Shown piece by piece: positions 43,988 through 55,122 of a DNA stretch of 64,000 bases. The notes below the pieces were generated by a model. The model worked only from the letters and a program-made list of their open reading frames with translations. It was not told the origin of the DNA and did not search any database. Every line of letters begins with the position of its first letter. Positions within the stretch are counted from its first letter, which is position 1. Both the position numbers and the translations under genes were made by a program. The stretch comes from Edaphobacter acidisoli. Its GTDB lineage: Bacteria > Acidobacteriota > Terriglobia > Terriglobales > Acidobacteriaceae. The stretch spans positions 1 to 64,000 of the forward strand of contig NZ_BMJB01000003.1 of NCBI RefSeq assembly GCF_014642855.1, in the 5' to 3' direction.

Positions 43988-44299
43988 ATGGACAGAATCG
44001 CGCTTCTCACGCAGGTACTTGAGCAGAACCCAACCGACGCCTTCGCCCGCTACGGACTTGCCATGGCGCATGCCTCCGAGGGCCGCACCGACCAGGCGCT
44101 CGTCGAGTTCGACACGCTCATCCAGCACAATCCGGATTACGTTCCCGCCTATCAGATGTCCGCGCAGACACTGGCAAAACTCAACCGCACCGACGAAGCC
44201 ATTGCACGGCTCGAAGCCGGCATCTCCGCCGCCAAGCGCACGCACAACTCCCATGCGGCCAGCGAAATGCAGGCGCTGCTCGACGATCTCAGCATCTGA
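43988..44299 (+). CDS. Small TPR-like protein
   Basis: A 103-residue all-helical protein with two to three tetratricopeptide-like repeats: [20 protein letters not shown] (about 15-34), [20 protein letters not shown] and [19 protein letters not shown] 43988 is the first Met in front of the repeat domain. TPRs mediate protein contacts; the 40-base gap to the MoxR-like ATPase gene suggests a link, although that gene seems to have its own promoter. Confidence 0.8.
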   Translation: MDRIALLTQVLEQNPTDAFARYGLAMAHASEGRTDQALVEFDTLIQHNPDYVPAYQMSAQTLAKLNRTDEAIARLEAGISAAKRTHNSHAASEMQALLDDLSI

Positions 44300-44328
44300 G
44301 CCGAACCCTTACACGTTCGCCAAACATC

Positions 44329-44334
44329 TATACT
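44329..44334 (+). promoter_or_regulatory. -10 element of the AAA ATPase gene
   Basis: TATACT ends five bases before ATG 44340; CTTACA (44308-44313) could be the -35 with a short 15-base spacer. Transcription would begin at the start codon, a leaderless message. Confidence 0.45.
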
Positions 44335-44339
44335 TAGAC

Positions 44340-45872
<1,533 letters not shown>

Positions 45873-45964
45873 ATCCATCTGTATAGATACACCTATTCGA
45901 ATTAATTATATAAATGTAATACTTTATTCGTTTGCCTTATCCTCCGAAATAGAGGAGACAGCAG

Positions 45965-46636
45965 ATGATGAACCGCACCAGAGAAGTCTTTGACCGGACC
46001 GCATCCACATACGACCATGATCGCTCGCTACTCATTCCCGGCTGCGATACTTTCTACCGCTGGGCCATCGACCTTATTCCCTCGCAAACGAAGAACATTC
46101 TCGACCTTGGCGCCGGTTCCGGATTGCTGACAGTTCTTGTTCGCAATCGCTTCCCTGAAGCACACATTCATCTCATTGACTTCTCCGCGCCTATGCTAGC
46201 GCTCGCCGGAGACCGACTAGGCAACGATCCGAATATCACCTACCAGCGTGCAAATTATGCCAAAGAGCCATTGTCCGACGGCCTCTGCGCAGTTGTCACC
46301 TCTCTCTCTGTGCATCACCTTGATGACCACGACAAACGCACCGTCTTCAAAAAAGCTTACTCCGCGCTGAAGCCAGGTGGCGTCTTCATCAACGCCGAGC
46401 AGGTGGCCGGACCGACGCCTACACTCGACGCACGTTATCGCTCCCTCTGGCTCAGGCAGGTGCGCGCCGCCGGCGCCACTGACCAACAGATCGAAGCATC
46501 GCTTTATCGCCAGCAGGAAGACCGCTGTTCACCTGTCAAAGATCAGCTCGAATGGATGAGCGAGGCAGGCTTTGCTGACGCTGACTGCTGGTACAAAGAC
46601 AATCGCTTCGCTGTAATGGCAGGCACGCGCGCGTAG
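45965..46636 (+). CDS. Class I SAM-dependent methyltransferase
   Basis: A 223-residue Rossmann methyltransferase: motif I NILDLGAGSGLLT (about 44-56), the acidic residue in IHLIDFSAPML, and VVTSLSVHHLDDHDKR as the motif IV region. The substrate is unknown. The AT-rich gap 45873-45964 holds likely promoter sequence and GAGGAGA before ATG 45965. It stands between the AAA gene and the VWA gene and converges with the latter at a 3-base distance. Confidence 0.88.
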   Translation: MMNRTREVFDRTASTYDHDRSLLIPGCDTFYRWAIDLIPSQTKNILDLGAGSGLLTVLVRNRFPEAHIHLIDFSAPMLALAGDRLGNDPNITYQRANYAKEPLSDGLCAVVTSLSVHHLDDHDKRTVFKKAYSALKPGGVFINAEQVAGPTPTLDARYRSLWLRQVRAAGATDQQIEASLYRQQEDRCSPVKDQLEWMSEAGFADADCWYKDNRFAVMAGTRA

Positions 46637-46639
46637 CCG

Positions 46640-47878
46640 CTAGTGGATGGTCTTCATGCGACGGGACATAAAGTCCATCAGCAAGTAGTTGCCTAGTGTC
46701 TGCGGTGTGGTGAAGTACGCCTTGCCGCGGCACATGGCGCTTACCTGCTGGACAAACTGCACCAGCGAATACTCCTGTGCAAGCATAAAGGTGTTGATCA
46801 TGATGCCGGAGCGTTTGCACCGCGACACCTCTTCGAGCGTCTCCGAAATGACCAGCGGATCAAGGCCGAAGGCATTCTTGTAGATGCGTCCATCGGCGAG
46901 CGTCAGCGCCGATGGCTTGCCGTCAGTAATCATCACAATCTGCTTCATGTCCTTGTTCTGCCGCGCGAGAATCCTCTGGGCCAGACGCAGTCCCTCGCGT
47001 GTATTGGTGTAGTGAGGGCCAACACGTACACGAGAAAGCTGTGACACCGGGACTTCTTCAGCGGAGTCATGAAACAGCACCAGGTTAAGTGTGTCACCCG
47101 GAAATTGAGTGCGAATCAGATGCGACAGCGCCATGGCCACACGTTTGGCGGGAGTAAAACGATCTTCGCCATAGAGAATCATCGAATGCGAGCAGTCAAG
47201 CAACACCACCGTCGCACATGACGACTGGTAGTCAGACTGGTGCACATACAGGTCCGAGTAACCAATGCTGAGCGGCACCCGCTCTTCGCCTTCTACAGCG
47301 CTCTGGATGCCCTCACGCGCAAAGACGCTCGAAAGCGTTGCCGTGATGTCGAGGTTGAGCGTGTCGCCGAACTCATAAAGCTTCGTCGAACCATTGATCT
47401 CGACTCCGGCAGCCTCGTGCCTCGTGTCGTGCCTCCCAAAGTTCGACTTTCCAAGCGGCCCCAGTAGATCACGCAGCGCCTTATAACCCAGAAAATCCAT
47501 CGCCTTATCCGTCACTTCAAAACGCGCATTCTCCGCATTGCCCGCCATGCCCTGCCCGGTCTGTGGCTGCTCAGCATTGATGAAGTTCTGCTCCTGCATC
47601 TTCGCGACGATGCGATCGATCAGTTCCTCAACCTGCTCTTCCGAAAGCTCATCGAACTTCTCCTGCGCCTCCTCGTCAAAGAGTTCGCCAGACTCAAGCG
47701 CCTGACGAACGGCATCGCGCAAGTTCTCCAGCGTCTGCTCATTGAACTCACTGAACTGCGAGTAGGGATCATTGAAACCAGAATCGAGCAAGAAATCAGA
47801 CAGTGCATCGATAAGATCTTCGAGACCGAAGCTTGAGGAGAGGTCGCCGGTGAATTTCGTATATCGGACGCGCTTCAT
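46640..47878 (-). CDS. VWA-domain protein, partner of the MoxR-like ATPase
   Basis: A 412-residue protein with an acidic helical N-terminal half (about 15-110, many Glu, with [20 protein letters not shown]) and a C-terminal von Willebrand A domain whose MIDAS is DCSHS in [17 protein letters not shown]. Later MIDAS residues can be seen in [10 protein letters not shown]. Pairing of a MoxR-like ATPase with an acidic VWA protein recalls magnesium-chelatase ChlI/ChlD. Here the genes are close but on opposite strands, and the target is unknown. Confidence 0.85.
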   Translation of the reverse strand: MKRVRYTKFTGDLSSSFGLEDLIDALSDFLLDSGFNDPYSQFSEFNEQTLENLRDAVRQALESGELFDEEAQEKFDELSEEQVEELIDRIVAKMQEQNFINAEQPQTGQGMAGNAENARFEVTDKAMDFLGYKALRDLLGPLGKSNFGRHDTRHEAAGVEINGSTKLYEFGDTLNLDITATLSSVFAREGIQSAVEGEERVPLSIGYSDLYVHQSDYQSSCATVVLLDCSHSMILYGEDRFTPAKRVAMALSHLIRTQFPGDTLNLVLFHDSAEEVPVSQLSRVRVGPHYTNTREGLRLAQRILARQNKDMKQIVMITDGKPSALTLADGRIYKNAFGLDPLVISETLEEVSRCKRSGIMINTFMLAQEYSLVQFVQQVSAMCRGKAYFTTPQTLGNYLLMDFMSRRMKTIH

Positions 47879-47939
47879 ACAGACTGCCTGTTCTTCATCT
47901 TAGTTTAGATGTGGCGAACGTTCTGAAGGTTCGACAACC

Positions 47940-49520
47940 TCAGCGCTGGTTCGCAACCCAGGATTGCAATTCCGCTGGCGACTGCACGCGCCCCTGCAGC
48001 ATAGCGTCAAACATCGCTCGGGTACGGACTGCGGCAAATGGCGTATCGATGCGAGCACTGCCGTGTTCATTCGGTAGCTTTACGAGGTACGCAGGGCGGC
48101 TGTCAAACTTGCCGCCATGGCTGGCTGCCTGGTCCTCCGCCAACCACCCATCTGAATTAGCCCAGATCAACTTCGTCCGCCATGAGTGATCTCCCATGAC
48201 AACAACTGTGGACGAATCCCACTCGCCCCGTTCTGCAAGCAAGGTCCGAACATGCCCCAGATATCGATCAGCCAAAGCAAGATTGTCGATGTAGGACGTA
48301 TGATGCAACGCAATCTGCCCGCTCTTCCGATCGTAAAACCCGAATGGATGTGGCACAGGCATATGAAGCAGAATGAAGTTCGCCGAAGGGTCATTGAGCA
48401 GATCATCGCCAGCCGCGAGCAGATCGCGGTAATCGCCAGAGTGCATCCGAATGTCGATTTGCTCCGCAGAGAGCACTGCTGGGCCAATGCCGAAGAAATG
48501 CCTGACTCTTTTCCATAAGAGTCGCAGAGGAAGAACGGTGTTCAATGCGGCATTGCCTTGCGGTGAAAGACGTGCCGGAGTGTCCTCGTGATACATCCAG
48601 TAGCAATGATCGAGCACCGATGGGAGGATGCGACAGTATGGGTTGTACCATCCGACGAGGCCAGTAGAGTAACCAGCATTGAGAGCGTCCCGAAAAACCG
48701 TATCTTGCGGGCTGAATCTCACCCATTGATGTGTTGCCGCATTATGCAGCGCAGAGAGCATACCCGCGCCGGACACGCTGATTCCATTGACTGGCGTTCC
48801 CGTCAGCAGTGAAGGCAGGACCTGCCTGGTATACTCGCCCGCTGGGGTGACTTGAGTAAACATCGTTGATTCAGCTTCAAGTTGGTCAAACGCAGGCAAC
48901 TGCAATCCTGGAAAACGCTGCTCATAAACCTGCTGATAGGAGAGTTCGTCCAGGACGATCCAGATGATGTGCGGCTTGACCACTGCCGTAGCAGTATTTT
49001 CCTGATGCAGTCGGGGGGCAGGGTTCAGGTCGCGCGCCTGCCAACCGAACCATACAAGCTGGCACAGAATGAGCACACCACAGAGCGCAAAGAAGCCCAG
49101 CACCGTTGCAGCCAGTGGCTGCACTTTCTCAAATGCTCTGCGCATCCGTCCAGACAGCACGATCGCCAGAAATGTAGCCAGCGATGCCAGCGCGATCAAA
49201 GCGCTCACCCATCGGGGTACGCTCGAGCCAAAGAACCCCATAAAGGTCTTGACCAGAATCCAAGGCAGAGCAAGCAATGTCGCGCTCCAGATAGCAACCA
49301 TCAGCCGTTCCGAGCGCTCAGCAAGGGCAAAGAGGCCGATAAATACCACCCAAAGGGCCAGTAAATTAATAATGACGGGGATGAAGATGACCGAGGCCGA
49401 CCCCGTCAGGTGATATACGAGGTCGTGCGCACTTGAAATAAGTGGGCCGGTCAGAGCCAGCAAATAAAGATTTGCCAGACCAAAAGACACCGCAGCCCGG
49501 TGAATAAACGGCTTCACCAC
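47940..49520 (-). CDS. Membrane-anchored sulfatase-like (alkaline phosphatase superfamily) protein
   Basis: A 526-residue protein: about five membrane helices in the first 165 residues and a periplasmic catalytic domain. Metal and nucleophile motifs are IIWIVLDELSYQQ, then EYTRQVLPSLLTGTPV (probable Thr nucleophile) and VVVMGDHSWR near residue 435. The lack of the CxPxR sulfatase signature suggests a phosphoglycerol- or phosphoethanolamine-type transferase or phosphodiesterase rather than a true sulfatase. The small YIDPGSG protein gene lies 116 bases upstream. Confidence 0.82.
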   Translation of the reverse strand: MVKPFIHRAAVSFGLANLYLLALTGPLISSAHDLVYHLTGSASVIFIPVIINLLALWVVFIGLFALAERSERLMVAIWSATLLALPWILVKTFMGFFGSSVPRWVSALIALASLATFLAIVLSGRMRRAFEKVQPLAATVLGFFALCGVLILCQLVWFGWQARDLNPAPRLHQENTATAVVKPHIIWIVLDELSYQQVYEQRFPGLQLPAFDQLEAESTMFTQVTPAGEYTRQVLPSLLTGTPVNGISVSGAGMLSALHNAATHQWVRFSPQDTVFRDALNAGYSTGLVGWYNPYCRILPSVLDHCYWMYHEDTPARLSPQGNAALNTVLPLRLLWKRVRHFFGIGPAVLSAEQIDIRMHSGDYRDLLAAGDDLLNDPSANFILLHMPVPHPFGFYDRKSGQIALHHTSYIDNLALADRYLGHVRTLLAERGEWDSSTVVVMGDHSWRTKLIWANSDGWLAEDQAASHGGKFDSRPAYLVKLPNEHGSARIDTPFAAVRTRAMFDAMLQGRVQSPAELQSWVANQR

Positions 49521-49636
49521 TGGCCCTGTTTCTGCTTGAGAGAACGTTGTGTCATGCGCGAATGATGCCTTGACCGGAGAAAATCGACTTTATGTCACGC
49601 GGTCCAGGCAAGTGCATCATATCGGAAAAGTTGCCG

Positions 49637-49864
49637 CTATTGGGAGTCGGCAGCGGTCGACTCGACTTTAGGAGTCTTACCGAAGAGTGCCTTCAGGCGA
49701 CGGCGGAAGTAGAACAGTGTCCCGGATACAACTGCACTGATGCCTTGGAAGACCAGCAGCCCGGAGCCGGGATCGATATAGGCATATGCTTTGCGCTCGA
49801 ACGTGAAGCTCAAAGCGATCAACAGTAGGCCGGTAACAGTCAAATACTTCAGTCGATTGGCCAT
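49637..49864 (-). CDS. Small YIDPGSG membrane protein
   Basis: A 75-residue protein with a signal-like first helix (about 8-28), the motif AYIDPGSGLLVFQG, a second helix (about 36-52) and a basic tail RRRLKALFGK. The YIDPGSG motif marks a family of tiny membrane proteins that I have seen next to sulfatase-like or glycan genes; its role is unknown. GGAAAATG context gives a ribosome site. It probably shares a transcript with the downstream sulfatase-like gene. Confidence 0.8.
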   Translation of the reverse strand: MANRLKYLTVTGLLLIALSFTFERKAYAYIDPGSGLLVFQGISAVVSGTLFYFRRRLKALFGKTPKVESTAADSQ

Positions 49865-50034
49865 CTCATTTTCCTCTAGTTGCCGTGGCGATGCAGTAGC
49901 GCATGCGCCATGCTGATGAAGACGTGAACTTCATATAAAAGTTTCGCGAATCGATCCAATTCTGAAAATCACCCGTTGGCTCGCTCCTACAACGAGGGAT
50001 GTAGCCGTACCGGAGGAGACCGTGCCAGCGCAGC

Positions 50035-51621
50035 CTAATGGTGTAGATTCAGCCCGAACTTCGGATCGGACTGCGTCCCGCTAATTCTGATGGGAACAAC
50101 AGCGCCCGCCCCATTCTTCGCAAAAAACGGGTCCACCGGTTTCAGAAGCCACGACTTCCACCGAGTCGCAACCATCTGCGAGATCTTTGCGTCAGTCCTA
50201 ACCTTCCCACTGAAGTCAAACTGTCGCCCATCGAGGGAGTACAGCCCCGTCAACTCCACCGTCGCTCCTGGCAAAGCATAATTCAGCTTGCTGAATCGGA
50301 CCTTCCCATCAGCCATCACGAACTCTCCCACCATCTTCGAATGCACATCTGGAGCGCCAGGTTTAGCCTCCTTGGGATGTCCGCTCGTTCGCAGACTCAA
50401 CATATCGACCTTGTCCTCCATCACAGGGTCCGTAAAGTGGATACCGCTCAGCGCAAACTGGCCCTGTAATTTCATCTTCTTAGAGACGCTCTCCTCGCCT
50501 GGATCAATATGCAAGTGAGCCTTCATTTGCAGCATTCCGGTCATCATCGCCTGCCTCGCTGCGACACCCAATGACAGAAAGTCCTGCACCGCGCCATGTG
50601 GCACATCAGCATCAAGATCGATAATGTGCCCCTTGCCTTTGACGTTGACCACTGTCCCATTGCAGGTAAAGTCGGAGGTTCCTAGCTGCGCCTCAACTGG
50701 ATCGAGGTAGGTGTCTCCACTGGTTCCATCTACGATCGCATGAAACCGGGTATGTAGCGGCATGGGATACTTCGCCGTGTCGAGTGAGAAGTCTGGCGTG
50801 TCGGTCGTGCCATCAACCTCAATACGGTCGAGCCGCCCCTTGAAGTCGCCAACAGAGGAGAGCACCCCGCCGATACCCTTAATTGTGTCCAGGTCCGCAT
50901 GCTCAAACGTGTAGTGGCCGGTCACCGCAGAATCACCAGGGCTCTCATTCGTCCAAGGTCCAAACGTACCCGTCGCGTGAATGTTGCCCGCAGGAATAGA
51001 GTTGACGAGCGCCGCATCGTACAACCAAGGCTCATTGGGGCCAACGTCGCGCATCACAATATGCTTCAGATCAAACTCTTTCGGTTCTTTATCTGGCTTA
51101 TCCGTCTCCAAAACAAGTTGAGAATCATCAAACACAATCTGCTGGACGACGATCCTGATCTTGCCCATCGGCGCCTTGCGTTTTCCCTGCGCACGAGCGC
51201 TCCTGGGAGGAATATCGATCTTCATGTGGCTCACATGAACCGTCCCCACATGCATCGGGCTGGCAAACAATCCGGGTAGGTTCACATGAAATGAGAAGCG
51301 TCCCAATGTAATCAAAGGACGCATTCCAGTCTCGTCCCCCCCCGCGGAAGGAAATATCCGCAAGCCTTTGCCAGACACAGCAAGTCCATCGGCAATCGAC
51401 ACATGAAAGTTATCCAACTCAACCCTGCTATCAAAGGAAGTGCTCAGGGTTTCGAGAACACGCTGCTTTAGAACAGGCTCCGCACGGTGTACCGCAATTT
51501 CGATGACTACTCCGATTGCAACCGCAGTCGCTACGGCGAAGACGAGCACTCTTTTTGAAAGCCATGTTGGCCTTACATTGCTCCTGGCACCGCGACTGAA
51601 ATCCTCGCCGATCAAGACCAC
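50035..51621 (-). CDS. AsmA-like envelope protein
   Basis: A 528-residue protein with one N-terminal membrane helix (about 24-46), then a long beta-rich periplasmic part ending in an AsmA-type C-terminal region (LYSLDGRQFDFSGKVRTDAK, about 455-474). It belongs to the same broad AsmA/TamB superfamily as the protein at 3.5-7.8 kb, which carries lipids through the periplasm, but is much shorter. The gap 49865-50034 contains no gene. The NUDIX gene is 41 bases upstream on the same strand. Confidence 0.8.
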   Translation of the reverse strand: MVLIGEDFSRGARSNVRPTWLSKRVLVFAVATAVAIGVVIEIAVHRAEPVLKQRVLETLSTSFDSRVELDNFHVSIADGLAVSGKGLRIFPSAGGDETGMRPLITLGRFSFHVNLPGLFASPMHVGTVHVSHMKIDIPPRSARAQGKRKAPMGKIRIVVQQIVFDDSQLVLETDKPDKEPKEFDLKHIVMRDVGPNEPWLYDAALVNSIPAGNIHATGTFGPWTNESPGDSAVTGHYTFEHADLDTIKGIGGVLSSVGDFKGRLDRIEVDGTTDTPDFSLDTAKYPMPLHTRFHAIVDGTSGDTYLDPVEAQLGTSDFTCNGTVVNVKGKGHIIDLDADVPHGAVQDFLSLGVAARQAMMTGMLQMKAHLHIDPGEESVSKKMKLQGQFALSGIHFTDPVMEDKVDMLSLRTSGHPKEAKPGAPDVHSKMVGEFVMADGKVRFSKLNYALPGATVELTGLYSLDGRQFDFSGKVRTDAKISQMVATRWKSWLLKPVDPFFAKNGAGAVVPIRISGTQSDPKFGLNLHH

Positions 51622-51662
51622 CTCAGGCAGTTTTGATGCGGAATCACATCAAGGAGTTCCCG

Positions 51663-52211
51663 TCAGCGCCGCTCACGCCATAGCCTGTAGAGTCCCCACG
51701 CAGCAACTGTGCAATTATCGACGATGCTTCCATCCAATACCATCGCCTCGAACTCGTCGACACTCACCCTCCGCACAACCAGGTCATGTTCCTCGGGATC
51801 GCGGTCGTGTTCGCCCATCGTCAACCCTTCTGCAAGATAGACATAGTGCCTCTGATTCATAACGCCATACGCAATTTGTAGCGTCGAGAGCAGCGTCATA
51901 CGCTCCGCGGTCAGGCCAGTCTCTTCGCGCAACTCACCGCGAGCTAATTCTTCGGGCAGCACCTCAGCCTGCTCCCAGCCACCCTGCGGAAACTCCATAA
52001 ACGTCCCACCAACCGTATAACGGAACTGCTGCACCAGGTAAACAAACTCATCCTGAGGTGTCTGCTCCAGCGGAATAATAATCGACGCAGGATCCTTGTC
52101 GACAACACCATAGATGCCGCGCTGTCCATTCGCACGTTCGATCACATCCTCCCGGACACGCGTCCAGGGGTTGCGGTAAACTTCGCGGCTACTGATCGTC
52201 TTGATCGACAT
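51663..52211 (-). CDS. NUDIX hydrolase (ADP-sugar pyrophosphatase type)
   Basis: A 182-residue protein with the layout of ADP-ribose/ADP-sugar pyrophosphatases. The Nudix box is FPQGGWEQAEV followed by ELARGELREETGL; the Arg of the consensus REUxEE is Gly here, while the metal-binding Glu residues are kept. ATG 52211 gives the usual beginning MSIKTISSREVYRN. It lies 27 bases downstream of the S15-type hydrolase gene. Confidence 0.88.
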   Translation of the reverse strand: MSIKTISSREVYRNPWTRVREDVIERANGQRGIYGVVDKDPASIIIPLEQTPQDEFVYLVQQFRYTVGGTFMEFPQGGWEQAEVLPEELARGELREETGLTAERMTLLSTLQIAYGVMNQRHYVYLAEGLTMGEHDRDPEEHDLVVRRVSVDEFEAMVLDGSIVDNCTVAAWGLYRLWRERR

Positions 52212-52238
52212 CGAAATTAGACCCCTGGACTCCAAAGC

Positions 52239-54422
52239 CTACCGGTCGGCGACCGAAACATCCAAGTGCGAGGGATACTTCGCCGACCCATAGATCGAGA
52301 CAGTCTGCCCTGCATACGCGCTCGCCGGCGCAGCCATGATGTTCGGCACAAATGTCTGCGGATTGCGATCATAGAGCGGAAACCAGCTCGATTGCACCTC
52401 GACCATGATGCGGTGCCCTTTGAGAAACGTGTGATCTACACCATGCAGACTCCACTTGTACTCTTCAACTTTTCCCGGCGTAATCGGCTCCGGCTTCTCG
52501 AAGCTCTCGCGGTAGCGCCCGCGAAAGATCTCATCGACAATCATCAACTGATAGCCGCCCATCGGCGCAGGCGCATCGTCCGGATACACATCGATCAGCT
52601 TCACCACCCAGTCCGCATCGCTTCCCGTAGTCGAGGCAAATAAATCCGCCATCACATCCCCTGTGACCGTCACATCGTGGTCCAGCACCGGAGTCTCAAA
52701 GTTCCTGAGGTCCTTGCGCCCGCTCACAAACCGCTGGTCCTCCGCCAGCCATGTCCGCCACTTCGAACCTTTCCCATACGTCGCCTGAATCGGCCGATGC
52801 CGATAAGGAATCGGGTCGAACGGGATAGCGCTATAGTTCACCGCAACCTTCCCGCCCACCCCTTGAGCACCAGGCGCAACTTCGCCCAATCCGCCATCCG
52901 CAGTCATATACAGCTTCACCGCATGAAATCCAACCTTCGGCGGCCACGCATCGTACCGCTCCCACTGGTTCACTCCCGTGCGGAAGCTGGCAACATCCTT
53001 CAAGTCAAATCCCGGGCGGTCCTTCAGATACTTCTCAAAGAATGGAGTCTCAATGCTCCTCCTGTACTCATCGCCCACCGGCGCGCCGAAGTCCAGCACT
53101 CCCAGATGGCGCGTCGTCGATACCCAGCCGCCATGGTTCCATGGCCCTAGCACCATAAAGACTTCATGTTTCGAATCGTGCGGCTTGAGTGCCGCATATT
53201 CCGCCTGCGTGCCCCACATATCTTCCTGGTCCCACCAGCCCCCAACTTCAAGCGTAGGCACCTCCACTTTCGTCAGGTGCCACTCCACGGCCATATCGCG
53301 CCAAAACTTCGTGTACGAAGGCTGCTCCAGAAACATCTTCGCGGTAGGCAGATTCTCCATTCCCGCCGCCTTGGCTGCACCAGCAAAGTCCACGTTGCGT
53401 AGGAAAAAGTTATACGTGTCCTCTTTCGACTGCACTACAGCATCGGTCTTCTGCGCCTCGAGCTCCTGCACATAATCGAAGCCATAGGTCTCGCGAAAGG
53501 CCCCATTGTGGAAGAAATCGTCACCCATCCAAACATCAGTCATCGGAGCCTGCGGCGAGATCGCCTTTACCGCGGGATGCGCATCAATGCCTGCCATCAT
53601 GGCCAGAAATCCAGGATACGAAATCCCCAGCACCCCCACTCTGCCGTTGTTATTCGGAACATTCTTCAGCAACCAGTCGATTGTGTCGCGCGTGTCGGTC
53701 GTCTCGTCTACATCATTCTTCGTCTTGTGGGCGACAATAGGCCGGTTCATCACGAACTTGCCTTCCGACTCATAGCGCCCGCGAATATCTCCGAACACAA
53801 AAATGTATCCGCTCTGCGCCAGCTCCGGCTTCATCGCGTTCACCACATCAGACGTGTAACCATCCACGCCATAAGGCGTGCGCGTCATCAGAAAGGGCAC
53901 CGGTGGCCCTGACGTTTCAGACCCCTCTGGCCGCAGGATCACCACATGCAGCCGCACCCCATCGCGTACCGGAATCATCGCCTCAGTGCGCATATACGGA
54001 CGGAAGTGGTTCAGTCGCGCCGTGTCGCCGTTCACCCGGTCAAACCGCTCTTCATGGCTCAGCGATCCTGGCCAGTCACCGCCAGTACCCTGCGTAAAGC
54101 TCTCGACGTCGCCATCGGCGTTGCGCTTGAAGACAAAACTCACCGCATCCACTACCGTCGCAAAGTGGTCCTTCGATGACTCAACCAGTTGTTCGCGCGG
54201 CGTTCGTGGCCCTTCCTCATAGAGATCGCCACCCTCGTGATAGACCACCACCAGCACATCCGGCTCGACCGCGTTCCGATACAGTCCAGCAACATCAGCC
54301 GGAGAGGCAGTCCCGGTCTGGCGCGCACCCGCAACCGCCAACAAAGTCTGCGGACCCACTAATAGGCCAACAGACACCGCACAGACAAAACACACAACTC
54401 TGTTCTTCAAGCACAAATTCAT
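52239..54422 (-). CDS. CocE/NonD (S15) family exported hydrolase
   Basis: A 727-residue protein with a signal peptide (about 9-31), an alpha/beta-hydrolase domain and a C-terminal jelly-roll domain. The nucleophile is Ser in GVLGISYPGFLAMM, and the His region is VLGPWNHGGWV. The layout resembles alpha-amino-acid ester hydrolases and X-Pro dipeptidyl peptidases; GWWDQEDMWG is typical of the former. Substrates could be peptides or esters. It is the first gene of the group with NUDIX and AsmA-like genes. Confidence 0.9.
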   Translation of the reverse strand: MNLCLKNRVVCFVCAVSVGLLVGPQTLLAVAGARQTGTASPADVAGLYRNAVEPDVLVVVYHEGGDLYEEGPRTPREQLVESSKDHFATVVDAVSFVFKRNADGDVESFTQGTGGDWPGSLSHEERFDRVNGDTARLNHFRPYMRTEAMIPVRDGVRLHVVILRPEGSETSGPPVPFLMTRTPYGVDGYTSDVVNAMKPELAQSGYIFVFGDIRGRYESEGKFVMNRPIVAHKTKNDVDETTDTRDTIDWLLKNVPNNNGRVGVLGISYPGFLAMMAGIDAHPAVKAISPQAPMTDVWMGDDFFHNGAFRETYGFDYVQELEAQKTDAVVQSKEDTYNFFLRNVDFAGAAKAAGMENLPTAKMFLEQPSYTKFWRDMAVEWHLTKVEVPTLEVGGWWDQEDMWGTQAEYAALKPHDSKHEVFMVLGPWNHGGWVSTTRHLGVLDFGAPVGDEYRRSIETPFFEKYLKDRPGFDLKDVASFRTGVNQWERYDAWPPKVGFHAVKLYMTADGGLGEVAPGAQGVGGKVAVNYSAIPFDPIPYRHRPIQATYGKGSKWRTWLAEDQRFVSGRKDLRNFETPVLDHDVTVTGDVMADLFASTTGSDADWVVKLIDVYPDDAPAPMGGYQLMIVDEIFRGRYRESFEKPEPITPGKVEEYKWSLHGVDHTFLKGHRIMVEVQSSWFPLYDRNPQTFVPNIMAAPASAYAGQTVSIYGSAKYPSHLDVSVADR

Positions 54423-54487
54423 CGGTCCCCCTCATGCAGACCGGCTGCCGCCCGGTACTCAGACGGCAGCCGCACAAGACCGCGATT

Positions 54488-54709
54488 CTAGCCTGCAGAC
54501 GGAGGAGTCGGCGAAGATTGAAATTCAATCCGCTTATGCGCGCCATCGCAAAAGGGCTTGTTCTCGCTCGCGCCGCAACGGCACAGCGAAATTCCAGGCT
54601 TTCCAGTCAGGTCCCACACCCTGCCCTCGGCGTCCTGCAATACAACCGGGCCTTCCACTCGCAGAGGCCCATTCGGGCGCACAGTAATCTTTACAGCTTC
54701 TTCTGACAT
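54488..54709 (-). CDS. CDGSH iron-sulfur domain protein
   Basis: A 73-residue protein with the [2Fe-2S] motif CRCGASENKPFCDGAH (about 43-58), three Cys and one His. Small bacterial members have unknown redox roles. Its short N-terminal strand region, KITVRPNGPLRVEGPVVL, is typical of the family. It appears to be a single-gene unit. Confidence 0.92.
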   Translation of the reverse strand: MSEEAVKITVRPNGPLRVEGPVVLQDAEGRVWDLTGKPGISLCRCGASENKPFCDGAHKRIEFQSSPTPPSAG

Positions 54710-54790
54710 GCCAACTCACTTTCCTCGTCAAAGTTCCCAAAAGGATGTCGTCAGCATAACAAACGGGAGACACGGTGTTCCCGGGGACAA

Positions 54791-55060
54791 TCAGGCGAAG
54801 TCCAACTCGACCTCATCCACATAGCACCAGCCCCAGTCTTCACCCGGCTCAACCGAACGCATGATCGGGTGCTTCGTCGTGTGAAAGTGTTGCGTTGCGT
54901 GCTTGTGTCGAGAAGAGTCGCAGCAGCCCACATGACCACAGATCATGCACATCCGCAGATGCACCCATGTGCTGCCCATCTTCAGGCACTCTTCGCAACC
55001 ATCAGCCGACGGCTTCACCTTCTGTATCTGATTCACATGCGCACACGGCATCGCATCCAC
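54791..55060 (-). CDS. UBP-type zinc-finger protein
   Basis: An 89-residue stand-alone UBP zinc finger. Metal ligands appear in MPCAHVNQI, CEECLKMGSTWVHLRMC, CGHVGCCDSSRHKHATQHF and HPIMRS, the order known from ubiquitin-specific proteases. In bacteria, which lack ubiquitin, these domains occur alone and their ligand is unknown. ATG 55060 or 55051 may be the start. Confidence 0.9.
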   Translation of the reverse strand: MDAMPCAHVNQIQKVKPSADGCEECLKMGSTWVHLRMCMICGHVGCCDSSRHKHATQHFHTTKHPIMRSVEPGEDWGWCYVDEVELDFA

Positions 55061-55122
55061 CTCACGAGCGATTCTAAGCTACGCGGCCAATCCGGTGCTG
55101 CCAACCGTCAGTGCAAATGCCG

